Source of the DNA: STC-113 sp964553745
Lineage (GTDB): Bacteria; Patescibacteriota; Gracilibacteria; BD1-5; UBA2023
Assembly: GCA_964553745.1 (NCBI GenBank)
Contig: CAZKLD010000010.1
Location: 1 to 63,788, forward strand
Reading direction: 5' to 3'
Length of the DNA: 63,788 nucleotides
Below, piece after piece: positions 53,984 to 63,788 of the stretch (position 1 is its first letter; every line of letters begins with the position of its first letter). Made by a program: the position numbers and the translations under genes. The notes below the pieces were generated by a model. The model saw only the letters and a list, made by a program, of their open reading frames with translations, searched no databases and was not told the origin of the DNA.

Positions 53984-56059
53984 TTATCCTCAGCCGCCTG
54001 GACGGAATCAGCTTCCTCAGCCCCCGGTATTGCCGCCTCATCTTCATCCTACGGGAATGATTGTTCATGGAGCAGAAGATCAAGTGGAGGTTGTAACAAA
54101 ACGAAGCACCGTATCTCCCTCATTGACTCAGCTCACTATTTCAGAATTCAAAAGGTTGCTTATTCAAATCACTACCTCGGTTCTTGTTCAGGTTCATGTC
54201 TTTTTTTCAGAATCTTCGACTATTACAAATGCCTTATCCCTTCTTTTTTGAATGAAAGACGAAGGCAGAGTGAGAACTCATTTTTTGCTTTGCACCATTA
54301 TGTTTATGGTTGCGGACATTCAACTGAATATTTGCAGATCTCATTTATCGAGCGTGATTTTCACGTTATATGTAGTTACTCAAGACGTCTGAGTAGGAGA
54401 TGTATTCACCTCCTCGACTCTTCATTCAAGCGTCTTTGTCGGAAATGAATCGAATACTATCCTTGCAGTCTCTCAAATCTTTACCTTAACCACATCAAGC
54501 TGATCGATCGTAGCATTTAGCTGAACAAGATTCGGATTTTCAATATAGATATACTGCTGCTGGTTTGAAATTATGTTATCTCAAGCCTTGATGTCATTTT
54601 GATTTACAACTCAATCGAAAGGTGCCCGCAGCTCATATTTCGAAAGATTGGACTTGGAATTCATGAGTGCAAGTTCCTGGGAGGCGATAGAATTTTTCTG
54701 TAATGCTATCTCTTCCTTTGTCGGTCATCTCAACAAGAATTCATAATTGGCTTTGCTCAATGCGAGAGAGTTCTCAAGATTCTTAATTGAATCTTGCTGT
54801 TGCTTAATCTTATTGTCATAATCATTTCTTGTGAAGATCAGATTCTTAGTGGCGCTATCCAGATCATTCTGTGCGCTTGTTATAGCTAGGAGCTGATTAT
54901 TCACTGATGATCTTTTTTGTGCGACATTCGATTGGCTCTGGCTGTTTTTGATGTCCTCAGGCGTAATTGTCGAAATCTCAAGAAGCGTACTCTGTATCTT
55001 GTCCATATTTGATTTCGACTGGCTTCAGACTTGAAGCATAGAATTATAGAATGAATCTATTTGGCTCTGGGATAGGCTTGCAGAGGATATGCTCGCTTGC
55101 GCCGCATTAGAGGCGTCCTTACCTAAAGTCTGCAATGATTCGAATGTTTTCAATATGGAATTCAATAAATCGGAAAGATTTACCTTGGTCAGGTTCTTTG
55201 GGTCTATAGAATTGAATTTTTGAGTGCTTGCCGCTAGCAGATTTGTTGAATCATTCCAGTCTTTGGTAGTCAATCATCTGTGCATGCTGTTTTTTGCAGA
55301 CAGATAAATATCATAGTCGATTATATTATTCCTATATGTTCATGAAATTCAAAATATCTTATCGGCACTTGTGAGCATCGTCTGTGCATCGATAATATAT
55401 TGCTTTGCATCCGTATATGCAGATTCAAATGTATTTGAGCTATTGATTCAAAAATTTGAGACATTCAAAGATTCTTGTTTGATCAGAGTATCAAGATCAT
55501 TCTGTGCAACGGCCAGATCTGATCTCTTATTGGTCAAATCAGTCTTTTTTGCATCCAGCTGATTCTGAAGGTTGCTCAATTTATTTTCCTTGTCGGTGAT
55601 GAGGCTTTGCAAAGAATCATTCGAGGAACTCAGGCTAAACTTTGTAGAGTCTATGTCGCTCTGGGCCTTAATGACATCCTTCTGCTCGGGTGGCTTTACC
55701 AGCTGATCAAGCTTGATCTTTGCATTTGAAAGACTGACCTCAGCCTGCCTTATGTTATTCTGGACGTCAGTCTTATCAAGCTCTGCCAAAAGTTGTCATT
55801 TTTTAATCGGATCTCATTCCTCGACATACACATTGGCTACGCTTCAGTTCTGACTGAAAACCAGCTTTTGCTGATTGACGACCTGAGAGGTTCATATCAC
55901 CTGCACGCTATCTTCTATATCTCATTTTCTGACCTTAGCCTTAAGTGTGACGAATTCCTGTTTTACAGACTTAGGGAAAAAATAACTATAACCGTAATAT
56001 CATACGATTGCAATTATGGTCAATATTATGATTTTCTTCAATGGGAACTTTTTTTTCAT
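53984..56059 (-). CDS. Membrane fusion (MacA/HlyD-like) adaptor
   Basis: 691 residues, larger than usual (about 400). An N-terminal TM helix is followed by a biotinyl-lipoyl-like half motif (VQVIGTSQVVNQQKLVFSQNGSVANVYVEEGDPIKKGQLLAELD) near residue 40-90. A very long coiled-coil region with several heptad blocks follows, then the second half motif near 470 (KYELRAPFDGVVNQNDIKA-like), beta-barrel domains and a Gly-rich tail with mostly UGA glycines. The long coiled coil may span a wide envelope, since these cells lack a classical TolC partner in this window. First gene of the operon. Confidence 0.85.
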
Positions 56060-56447
56060 ATCGGATATTTGAATAATAAACATTTTAATAGTAAATATAA
56101 CCCCTGATTTGTAAAGGGTATATTTCATTTTATTTAACCTTTGTATGAATATATACGTCATATCTATGATTTTCTTTCAAAAAACTAAAAAAATAGTCGC
56201 CTTCTTGCCTATTTAAAGTTCTGTACAAAAAAAGGCATACGAATTTTTTTGAAAAGCTTTTTAGGCAATTTAAACATTAACTATATCTAATGATTAAATA
56301 TTGAATCTTGTCAATTCATTATCAATTGATTTATATCAAAAAATAGATAAATTTAGTAAATTTCTTAAATTCCTCTCAAAATAATATGATAAAAATATAA
56401 AAAATAAGATTCTTTTAAGGAATTATTTATTTTTTAACTTTTAAGTT
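56060..56447. other. AT-rich intergenic region
   Basis: 388 bases, very AT-rich, between the divergent adaptor gene and SulP gene. No gene or repeat of the named families is seen; promoters of both operons should lie here, but I cannot place them. Confidence 0.5.
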
Positions 56448-58133
56448 ATGTTTCAACGCGCATTGCTTAATATTAAGGATAATTGGAAATCATGATTATC
56501 GGTTTCGATGATCACAATTCCACTTGCCATATCTGTTGCCGTGGCATCATGAGCAACCCCGATGCAAGGTCTTCTGACTTGAATCTGGTGATGAATTTTT
56601 GGTGCAATTTTCGCATCAAGCAAGCATAATGTTCTGTGACCTGCGAGTGCTTTTTCTTGAATTTTGCTTTCATTTTCACTTTTGCATTGAGTGGAATACC
56701 TGCCCTTCATAGCCATTATGGCTTGAGTCATGATTCTGCTTATGCATTTCTTAAGATTAACAAAGTATGTAACCCTTATACCTGCGGCAGCTCTGCACTG
56801 ATTCATGTTTTGAGTATGAATAACCATTGCCGTATGACAATTCAATGCTGCGCTGTGACTTGAGCTGCCTAAGAGCGACAAGATATATTTTTCCTTTCTG
56901 CAGACTCTGATGAATGCAAATTCTGTAAATCTGAATGCCTTTGTGATGTTTCTGATTTGATTCTTATTCCTGTATATATCTAAATTAAAATATCCTAAAT
57001 TTCCCGCTGTCATAATCCTATCCATTGCATGAATAATATGCTGATACCTCATAAAACTATGATATCTGCCTCATATTTGTGTATTGGGCGATAAATATGG
57101 GTGAGTATGATTTACTTTTTATCAGAATATTTTTTTGCCGCTGCATATCCATGATTTCGGTTCCTTTTATTCGATTATCCGAAAGATAATCGGGGTTTCT
57201 TTTGTTGTAGCGATTATTGCAATGATAGAAACTATTGTGACAGCGAAAATCGCACAAAAAATCACAAAGGAGAAGTTTTCGAAAGAAAAAGAGGTTATGG
57301 GTCTCGCATTATCGAATATTGCTTCTTGAATGTTCTGAGGCCTGCCCGCAGCATGAGCTCCTACGCGCACTTATCTGAACATAAATTCATGAGCGACAGG
57401 AAGGACTTCTGCGTTCATTGCCTGTTTCCTGGCCTTGATATTCTCTTTATTGTTCTTCAATAATTGATTTTTATATTTTCCTCTTCCGATAATAGCGGCT
57501 ATCCTGATAAATATCGCAATAAAATTCATGGATTTCTGATTGATGAAAAGATTGTACGCATTACATCATTTTGCTTTATATATTGCAGTCATAACTGCAT
57601 TTATCACAGTGGTGGAAGATCCTACATATTGAATCATCATCTGAACATCTATCTCAATAATGGCATATTTGAAAAAAATTACCAAGTGAGGCGCAAAGGT
57701 TTCGCTCTTCAGGAATGGTAAAATTCATGAGAAATTAAGCTTTTCCAAATACCTGAAAATTCAGCAGGATGGAGATATTGTTCTGCTGAAATTCTCCTGA
57801 TGACTTAACTATCTTAATCAGGAAGCGCATGTAGAGCATCTTGAAAAAATCAATAAGCCTATCACATTGATACTTTCATTCAGCCATATGGCTGATATTG
57901 ATGTTGATTGAGCTGAGACGATAGATGAAGTATTCCTTACGATGAAGAATAATTGAGTGGACTTATATTTCTCATGATTGCGATGATTTTTTCAAGATGT
58001 CATCTCAAAAACAAAAACTTACAAGATATTAGATTGAGAGAGGAAAATATTGAATTCCACATCAGAACTTTTAAACAAGCTGCTTTGAGATATTAATGAT
58101 ATCAAAGATAATGCGACCATTCCAATAGATTAA
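56448..58133 (+). CDS. SulP-family anion transporter with STAS domain
   Basis: 561 residues. The transporter part opens SGLSVSMITIPLAISVAVASGATPMQGLLTGIWGG, the SulP signature region, and contains GPASAFSGILLS, then VVAIIAMIETIVTAKIAQKIT and a GGLPAAGAPTRTYLNINSGATGRTS stretch. About ten to twelve TM helices end near residue 430. A cytosolic STAS domain follows (about 440-550; DIVLLKFSGGLNYLNQE, DIDVDGAETIDEV). SulP proteins carry sulfate, bicarbonate or other anions. No second gene shares its operon. Ends 25 bases before the convergent MarR gene stop. Confidence 0.92.
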
Positions 58134-58158
58134 TTTCAAGAATCTAGGTTATCTATTT

Positions 58159-58599
58159 CTAGTTCCATAAGAATTTTCAACCCAGTTCATTCAATATTTC
58201 AGAGAATTCCTTTATTTTTTCATCTCTGTCATTTCAGATATTATCTGAGCATATTAGTTCAGCACGCTCGAGCGCCTCCTCCAATTTCATCTTTCAGCCC
58301 GGTGCTATGCCTACAAGGCTCACTCTTGCATCGGTTTCATGTATTTCTCTGCTGACAAGTCATATCTTCTCCATAGGAAGAAGTATCCTTGTTATGCCCG
58401 AGGCTGTCAATCATATCTTGTTAGCGAGGTCTATCCTTCTCATCTTTCAGCCTTCTGATTCTGATAATCTGTGCAGAATAAGGAATTCTGTCAGCCCCAA
58501 TCCTCATAACCCGGAATCGAATCTTCTCGATAGGATGGCATAGAATTTTGAAATGTTCAGAATAAAGTTAAGAGGTTGCGATACGGTTTTCATTTTCAT
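58159..58599 (-). CDS. MarR-family transcriptional regulator
   Basis: 146 residues. A winged helix is visible in the middle: GGLGLTEFLILHRLSES, RRIDLANKIGLTASGITRILLPMEKIGLVSR, then a wing with ETDARVSLVGIAP and the dimer helix. This is the normal length and order. It lies next to the Gly-rich gene at 58803, from which it diverges, and may control it or SulP. Two ATGs are possible (58599 and 58593); the first was chosen. Confidence 0.82.
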
Positions 58600-58802
58600 T
58601 TAATTATTGATAAATACTTGATATGTGAAGTATATTTCAATTGGATCAAAAGTCAAACAATAATCATTTTTGTAAAATAATCTTCAATGGAAAGCCAAGA
58701 CTATAATATAATTCAATATAATTGAAAGAAATTTCAGTTATCATCGTAGTAACTTATGAGGACCCTCAAAAGCTTTTAATTTTATTTATTAATATTTTAT
58801 AT

Positions 58803-59672
58803 ATGGAAACCAAAAAAATTGCCTATATGGCATTATGAATGCTGGTTTGATGAATTCTAGTTGTCGGAGCTGGAACTTATGCAACCTCAGGCAGATCTAT
58901 CTCGATGCACTGAATCGGATTCGGATGATGAAGAGGATGATTTGAAAGGACTGGATCAGGCTGAGAAGCTACTTTTGCTAAACTTGTCTCTAAGACAGTT
59001 GTAAATACGGCAAGCTGAGTTGAAGTCACTTTGACAACAACAGATTCATGAGCATTGGCTCATATACAGGCAATGTCAGAATTTATGTTGAATAAGAAGC
59101 CTTTAGATCAGACAAAAGTAACCCTAACTTCTGTAAAGCTTGATAACTGAGTTAAACTCACTATTGTTTGAAGCGATGCGGATACTATAAAGAAAATACA
59201 AGATGTTGCAGCGAATAGCAATTGATTGTTCCCGATGTGAGGTTGAAAGTGATTTAAACCATGAATGATGAAAGACGGAAAATGATTCGGCAAATCAGGT
59301 TCAGGCTCCTTTGGTCAAAGTGCTTTTGATAAGCTTGTCACAAAGACTATCGTAAATACTGCAAGCTGAGTGGAATCTACACTTACAACCACAGATTCCG
59401 GAGCACTTGCAAGACTTCAATCAATGGCAACTATGATGAATTCAAAGCCTCATCCAGATGCTGAGAAAATTACGATAACATCTGTAAAAATCGATAATGG
59501 AATCAAATTAACGATAACATGAAGTGATGCTGATACTATAAAGAAAATCCAAGAAAAAGCAGCTAGCGGAAAATGATTCTTCCCTATGTGAGAAGGAAAA
59601 TGAATGATGAGAGGCGGAAAATGAGGATTCTGAGGTTGATTTGACTGAGGAATGATGAGAGGATGAAGATAG
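58803..59672 (+). CDS. Duplicated Gly-rich exported protein
   Basis: 289 residues: a signal or TM segment (ALGMLVGGILVVGAGTYA), then two tandem units of about 105 residues that share VNTASGVE ... LTTTDSGALA ... SVKxDNGxKLTIxGSDADTIKKIQ, joined and ended by linkers rich in Gly, Lys, Met and Arg (GKGMMRGGKGGFGG). I know no family. Methionine-rich tails and the neighbouring copper genes suggest metal binding, but nothing proves it. Almost all linker glycines are UGA. A terminator follows, so it is separate from the CsoR operon. Confidence 0.65.
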
Positions 59673-59686
59673 TAAAATTCATATTC

Positions 59687-59721
59687 AAAAAGAAACCTGG
59701 CATAATGCCAGGTTTCTTTTT
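59687..59721 (+). terminator. Terminator
   Basis: AAAAAGAAACCTGGC / GCCAGGTTTCTTTTT hairpin, 15 bases after the Gly-rich gene. Confidence 0.9.
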
Positions 59722-59794
59722 GAATTTCCCTCCTTCAATATGCCCAAAAATTAAAAACTCCAAGAAAATATGGCAATAATTCACACAATTAATC

Positions 59795-59836
59795 TTGACA
59801 TTTAGGTTAAATGGTATAACCTATCCCCCAGGTAAT
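59795..59836 (+). promoter_or_regulatory. Probable promoter/operator of the copper cluster
   Basis: TTGACA (59795) and TATAAC (59815) stand 14 bases apart, followed by CTATCCCCCAGGTAAT. The short spacer and the G/C-rich imperfect palindrome around 59813-59836 suit a CsoR-type operator, as CsoR boxes usually overlap the promoter. Placed by eye only. Confidence 0.45.
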
Positions 59837-59894
59837 CTTCTATAGAGCTTAGGTTTTATAGTTGAGGAATAATCAATAATTGCATAATTAAATA

Positions 59895-60173
59895 ATGATA
59901 GAACCGTACAGGTCGAAGTTGCTGACTAACATAAAAAAGACCAAATGACTTCTTGATACGATTCAGAAAATGGTCGAGCAAGACAGATATTGCATGGATA
60001 TCGCGCAGCAGATCAATGCTGCATCCGGAATGATAAAAAGTTCATCGGATCTGATACTCGAGAATCATCTGAATTCTTGCGCAGCGCATAAACTTACATC
60101 CGACAACCAAAAAGAAAAAGAAGAATTCGTAGCTGAGCTAATGAAAGTATTCCATATTTCACAAAAGAAATAA
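59895..60173 (+). CDS. csoR: CsoR-family metal-sensing repressor
   Basis: 92 residues, all helical. The copper ligands have the exact CsoR spacing: Cys33, His58 and Cys62 (RYCMDIAQQ ... ENHLNSC). In known CsoR proteins Cu(I) binding releases the operator. The gene heads a run of copper-linked genes and its stop overlaps the next start by one base. UGA occurs once, in TKGLLD, the conserved position before the first helix pair. Alternative: an RcnR/FrmR-type sensor, but the C-H-C pattern favours copper. Confidence 0.9.
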
Positions 60174-60562
60174 TGAAAAGGCTTATCGCATTTTTGACAT
60201 CTATAGTATTCCTTATCATATCACAGGCCTGACTGATTCATGCAATGGATATGAAGGTTATGCATGATAATATGGCAATGCCAGCATCAAAGCTATTCAC
60301 TCCGAAAGTGGATATTTTCTGCAGCAAAAGCCTTACGTCAAAGGAAGCATCTTGTTTTCAAGAAATCTCAGAATCAAAATGGATAACCAGCTGAGCGTAC
60401 AAGATTTGGGAAGTGTTTCAGATATCTTTTATGGTGTTTTTTGCTGCATTTTCTCTTCTCGTTCTGATGCTCTCCAGAGCCGAATTGAGAATTTTCCCGA
60501 TACTCTGACCGCCGAAGCATTCATATCTTTCATTAATCTGAATTATCAGAAACATCAATTAA
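60173..60562 (+). CDS. Exported membrane protein in the copper operon
   Basis: 129 residues: a signal peptide (LIAFLTSIVFLIISQAGLIHA), a Met-rich start of the mature chain (MDMKVMHDNMAMPAS), two Cys (FCSKSL, ASCFQE), and one TM helix (ISFMVFFAAFSLLVLMLS). Its ATG overlaps the csoR stop codon, so it is expected to be copper-induced. The Met and His cluster could bind Cu(I) outside the membrane. No family recognised. Confidence 0.65.
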
Positions 60563-60641
60563 TAGAATAATCTTAATCCATAATTAAGGCATTTTTAGGA
60601 TGTCTCTTTAAGATTTTTTATTAATCATCATTAAAAACTAT

Positions 60642-62423
60642 ATGAAAAAAATAAATATCGATGTAACTGGGATGCATTGCAGATCCTGCGAAATGCTTCT
60701 GGAAAAATCGCTTAAAAAAGCAAAAAACGTAACTCACGTTAATGCAAACGAAAAAAAATGAACGATAGAACTGTGATATGAATGAAGCCCTCCTCATATG
60801 TCTGAGGTGCAGGACATAATTGAGAATGCTTGATATGAGCTTTGAAAGGCAAAGCCTTTAACTTGGCTGAATACTGATAAAAGTGTTTATAATGATTTCA
60901 TTATGATACTTTTTACATTATTTGCCGTTTATCTTGTATTAAGCGCATTCTGAATCGATATATGAGGTGTCTGAAGCTTTTCAAATCCAACATTTTGAGT
61001 GGCATTATTGGTTTGACTTACTGCTGGAATCTCAAGCTGTATGGCTCTTGTCGGCTGATTAGTGCTTTGAGTAAGCTCTAAATGGAGCGAAAATAACGCA
61101 AATCTATCTGGATTTGCAAAATTCGAGCCTCATCTATACTTCAATCTATGAAGGATAATCGGGTTTTGATTATTGTGATGAATGCTGGGAGTTTTCTGAC
61201 AGATATTCTCCCTATCTCCTTTCATGATTTGAATAATGACAGTTGTGACCGGACTGGTGATGTTATTCCTCGGAATCAATTTATCTGAATTATCCCCGAA
61301 ATTAAGCAACCTTTCACTTACACTCCCAAAATCATTATGAAAAAATGTATGAAGAGACATATGAGGTTCAAAACATATTTTCGCGTTCTCAACGTGAGCC
61401 CTCACCTTTTTTCTCCCTTGCTGATTCACACTTGCAATGCAGGCATATGCCATAACTACCGGGAACTTCATGCAGGGAGCGCTTATCATGATGGCATTTG
61501 CAATAGGTACGGCTCCCGGATTATTGTGAGTATGAGGATTGTCTTCATTTTTCTCTTGAAAAAAAGCTAAGAAAATATTCAAAACAACTTGAGCGATTGT
61601 CATATTATTGGCTATCTTCAATATATCGAATTGATATAACCTGATGAGCCTCGGATGAATTTCAGGCACTCAAACTGCAGTAGAAGCAAATCCATGAGAA
61701 ATTCAAGAAATCAGGATGACGCAGGATTGAAGCTGATATTCGCCAAGTGAGCTCCGCATAAAACCAAACACAAAAACAAGATGGATAATCACTTCGACAA
61801 ATCCATTTTCATGTGCGACACAATTTATGGCTCCTTCTATCTGAGTCAATAAAACCCTTGTAAAATGAGAGAATGTCATAGAATTCATATCCCCTGCGAG
61901 CTGAGAAATCAAATTCTCTTGCTCAATGTGAATGTATGGCGGCAGAATAATAATCGAATGAGATTGAAGCCCTGTATCTGCAATCACAACATCAAGCTCT
62001 TCAGCAGTACCGAAGGGCTGCTCAGCTTGATGAGCAGGATGACCTGCAACATCTGGCGTTTCAAAAAATTGATGATGATGTTCCATGATGAATTGAAGTA
62101 GTCCTCAACCTACAGGAGATATAGCTATAATTGAAGAATCTGAGCTGAAAAATGCCGAGCAGATTAATGCGATTTATACATCCGCATGAATGAGTCCGAA
62201 TGAATTCAGCCTAAAGAAATGAACGGCTTATACTCTTACTATTGATGTAAAAGAAAGCATATATTGATGCATGAGCCAGATCTATATCCCTTGATTTGAT
62301 GAGAATATCCAGACCTTAGAAGGATGAACAAAAGTAAAATTCACATTTAAAGCAGGAAAGAGCGGACAGTATCCTCTCGTTTGTGGCATGTGAATGCCTC
62401 ACTGATATCTCAATATCAACTAA
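60642..62423 (+). CDS. HMA / DsbD-like membrane / double cupredoxin fusion
   Basis: 593 residues in four parts. Residues 1-70: a heavy-metal-associated domain with GMHCRSC (Cys13, Cys16). About 80-335: six or so TM helices of the sulfite-exporter/cytochrome-biogenesis type (GISSCMALVGGLVLG, FFLPCGFTLAMQAYA, FAIGTAPGLLGVGG). About 350-450: a cupredoxin-like domain (KFSCSMGMYGG with paired Cys and Met). About 490-593: a second one (YPLVCGMGMPHGYL). The parts suggest copper passing across the membrane from HMA to outside cupredoxins, an export or delivery device. It follows the CsoR gene and is likely copper-induced. Confidence 0.85.
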
Positions 62424-62451
62424 TCCACTTTAAATCTTAAAGTATCGCGCC

Positions 62452-62970
62452 ATGAAAAAAACAATATATTTCTTGAGTCCGTTTCTGCTCCTCCTGAAAT
62501 CAAATACTTATGCAATGTGCCCTGTCTGTACTCTGGCAGCCGTCGCATGAGTTGAATTATCACACTACCTCTGAATAGACGACACCATAACAGGATTATG
62601 GATTTGAGGGATGCTGGTATCGGTTTCCATGTGGACCATTAACTGGTTCGATAGAAAAAAAATAAAATTTTTCCTTAAAAAGAAACTTACATATGCATTC
62701 TGGTTTTCTTCAGTAATAATTCCTCTTTATTATGGGAAATTGATACTATGGAACCCTGCGAATATGATTTGGTGAATAGATAAGTTGCTTTTATGAATAA
62801 TCATATGAACCGTCTTATTCTTCATTACTGCAAAATATTATCTTTATCTGAAAGCCAAAAACTGAGGTAGAGCCCATTTTCCTTTCCAGAAAATCGCCAT
62901 GACAGTATGAGTCCTTACATCTGCAAGCTTATTATTCTATTATTTAACTTCATTCATCTATGCAATCTAA
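62452..62970 (+). CDS. Membrane protein with CPVC motif
   Basis: 172 residues, about five TM helices. The chain starts with a hydrophobic segment and then AMCPVCTLAAVAGVELS, a CxxC pair near residues 23-26 on the outer side, suited to metal or redox chemistry. I know no family. It lies 28 bases after the HMA fusion and overlaps the next gene by 11 bases, so it belongs to the copper operon. Confidence 0.7.
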
Positions 62971-63493
62971 TGAAAAATTATCCCTTCAGGAGTATATCGA
63001 TAAGGTCGATTCAATGAAGAAACAAGAAAAGATGGACCTATCATCCGATCAGGATCTGTCAATCGCAATAATGAACCTGATAAGCCTCGAAGAGCATTTC
63101 TTCTTCACCGGGGCAAAGTTGGGCAAGACAGAATACTATGACATGATAAAAGACATCCGTGAAATGAGGAAAGATCTCCTCAAAATGATAATTAAGGAAT
63201 ATGAAGGTGAAGTATGGTGCATCTCCAAGCACCTCCTCTCAGCTTCTATGAGGCTTATGGAAGTATGAACAAAACAATTATGAATCTGAAAGAATGAGGA
63301 AGCATATGATCTGTTCGAAAAATCATATAACCTGTATTCCCTGTTCTGGGGACTTAATATGTGATTCATCGGAACTGATTGAGTCAAGAAAATAGATGAT
63401 GATGCCCTTGATAATAAGGACACTGAAAAGAAGTGATTCATGTGAAAATTCTGAGATCTTGTAAGAAAAGCTGTTGATTGCTGTATTGAATAA
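62960..63493 (+). CDS. Unknown cytosolic protein, end of copper operon
   Basis: 177 residues, mainly helical, with no TM helix. Acidic N-terminal half with SLQEYIDKVDSMKKQEKMDL and ISLEEHFFFTGAKLGKTEYYDMI, later CysCys near the C-terminus (AVDCCIE). No family recognised; conserved genes of this size in related genomes would be worth comparing. Its start lies inside the end of the CPVC gene. Confidence 0.62.
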
Positions 63494-63788
63494 AATGCCA
63501 GCTGACAATTTCCCTGTATTAGCGGAAGATTAAAATTAATCCTCCTCACAAATAGGGGTTTGGGGACGAACAGTCTGTCAGCGGAGGCGGAGCCGGAGCC
63601 AATACGGAGCGTAGCGGAGTGAGTCTCTGCCGGTCCCCAATGCTTTTTGCATACTTTTTTGCATAAAAAAGTATGATGTTAAAATCATTAATGAGTCATG
63701 ATTAAGATGAAGAAGGATTAATGTATAATGAACCTGGATCCTTCGATTCCTCAGGATGACAATAACAATAATGATTAATCACATTTCT
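63494..63788. repeat. Intergenic repeat cluster 5
   Basis: No gene is seen. It holds a C element (63540-63675, nearly identical to that at 26524-26659) and a mini-palindrome ATCCTTCG ... AGGATGACA (about 63736-63760). The window ends inside the cluster. Confidence 0.8.

Noticed and set aside
1..63788. Reading UGA as tryptophan (code 4)
   Set aside because: UGA falls on invariant glycines in at least eight families and TGG is used freely for Trp.
1..63788. CRISPR array
   Set aside because: No regularly spaced direct repeats with unique spacers and no cas genes; the repeats seen are long, dispersed or palindromic.
1..63788. Insertion sequence or prophage
   Set aside because: No transposase, integrase or phage structural gene was found in either strand with code 25.

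Overview
The window reads correctly only if UGA is translated as glycine (NCBI code 25). With the standard code almost every gene falls into fragments. With code 25 some 45 long frames open, and the UGA codons sit on glycines that are invariant in known families: EngB GYGYA, the Walker A loops of RecG and MutS, the RecG RGRVGRG motif, the ApbE GGVGKG motif, FtsX GGIGVMN and ABC SGGQ. TGG still encodes Trp, so this is not the Mycoplasma code. This points to Candidatus Gracilibacteria or Absconditabacteria (SR1), small-genome candidate-phyla bacteria. I cannot separate the two from this window. Protein coordinates below use code 25, with only TAA and TAG as stops. The recoded genes mostly lack a Shine-Dalgarno sequence.

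Layout. 1-820 holds intergenic repeats. 824-15690 carries an F420-type NADP reductase-like gene, a giant S-layer protein, an Mrr-like endonuclease, a repeat protein, an HD hydrolase, a ZIP transporter, a TPM-domain protein and a 1229-residue protein with two MutS-type ATPase domains. 15740-25660 is a cell-surface glycan region: a GH18-deacetylase-glycosyltransferase fusion, a GH18 hydrolase, and a 1399-residue modular deacetylase. The fusion and the modular deacetylase are each preceded by a similar structured leader RNA ending in an intrinsic terminator. 25790-26850 is a second repeat cluster. 26900-30750 holds VF530, an M23 peptidase, an S-layer-anchored cupredoxin and EngB. 30846-33381 holds a ferric-reductase/rubredoxin/FNR fusion with ApbE. 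A 33-base N gap at 34054 is followed by about 1 kb of different character. 35237-39317 has two secreted surface proteins, followed by ProS, an isolated UGA-free gene and an EamA transporter. 42650-45840 encodes two paralogous pilins that share their first half but end in different adhesion-like domains (LamG/ConA and fibrinogen-like). Next come ribosomal protein S1, tRNA-His, RecG, a third pilin, an ECF sigma factor with a membrane partner, a MacA/MacB-type efflux operon, a SulP transporter and MarR. 58803-63493 ends the coding part with a copper-response cluster led by CsoR. The window closes in another repeat cluster.

Together the genes suggest a small cell that invests heavily in its surface: SLH anchors, lectin-like pilins, wall-glycan enzymes, copper proteins and flavin/rubredoxin electron transfer at the membrane. 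Functions rest on motifs read by eye; no database search was run.
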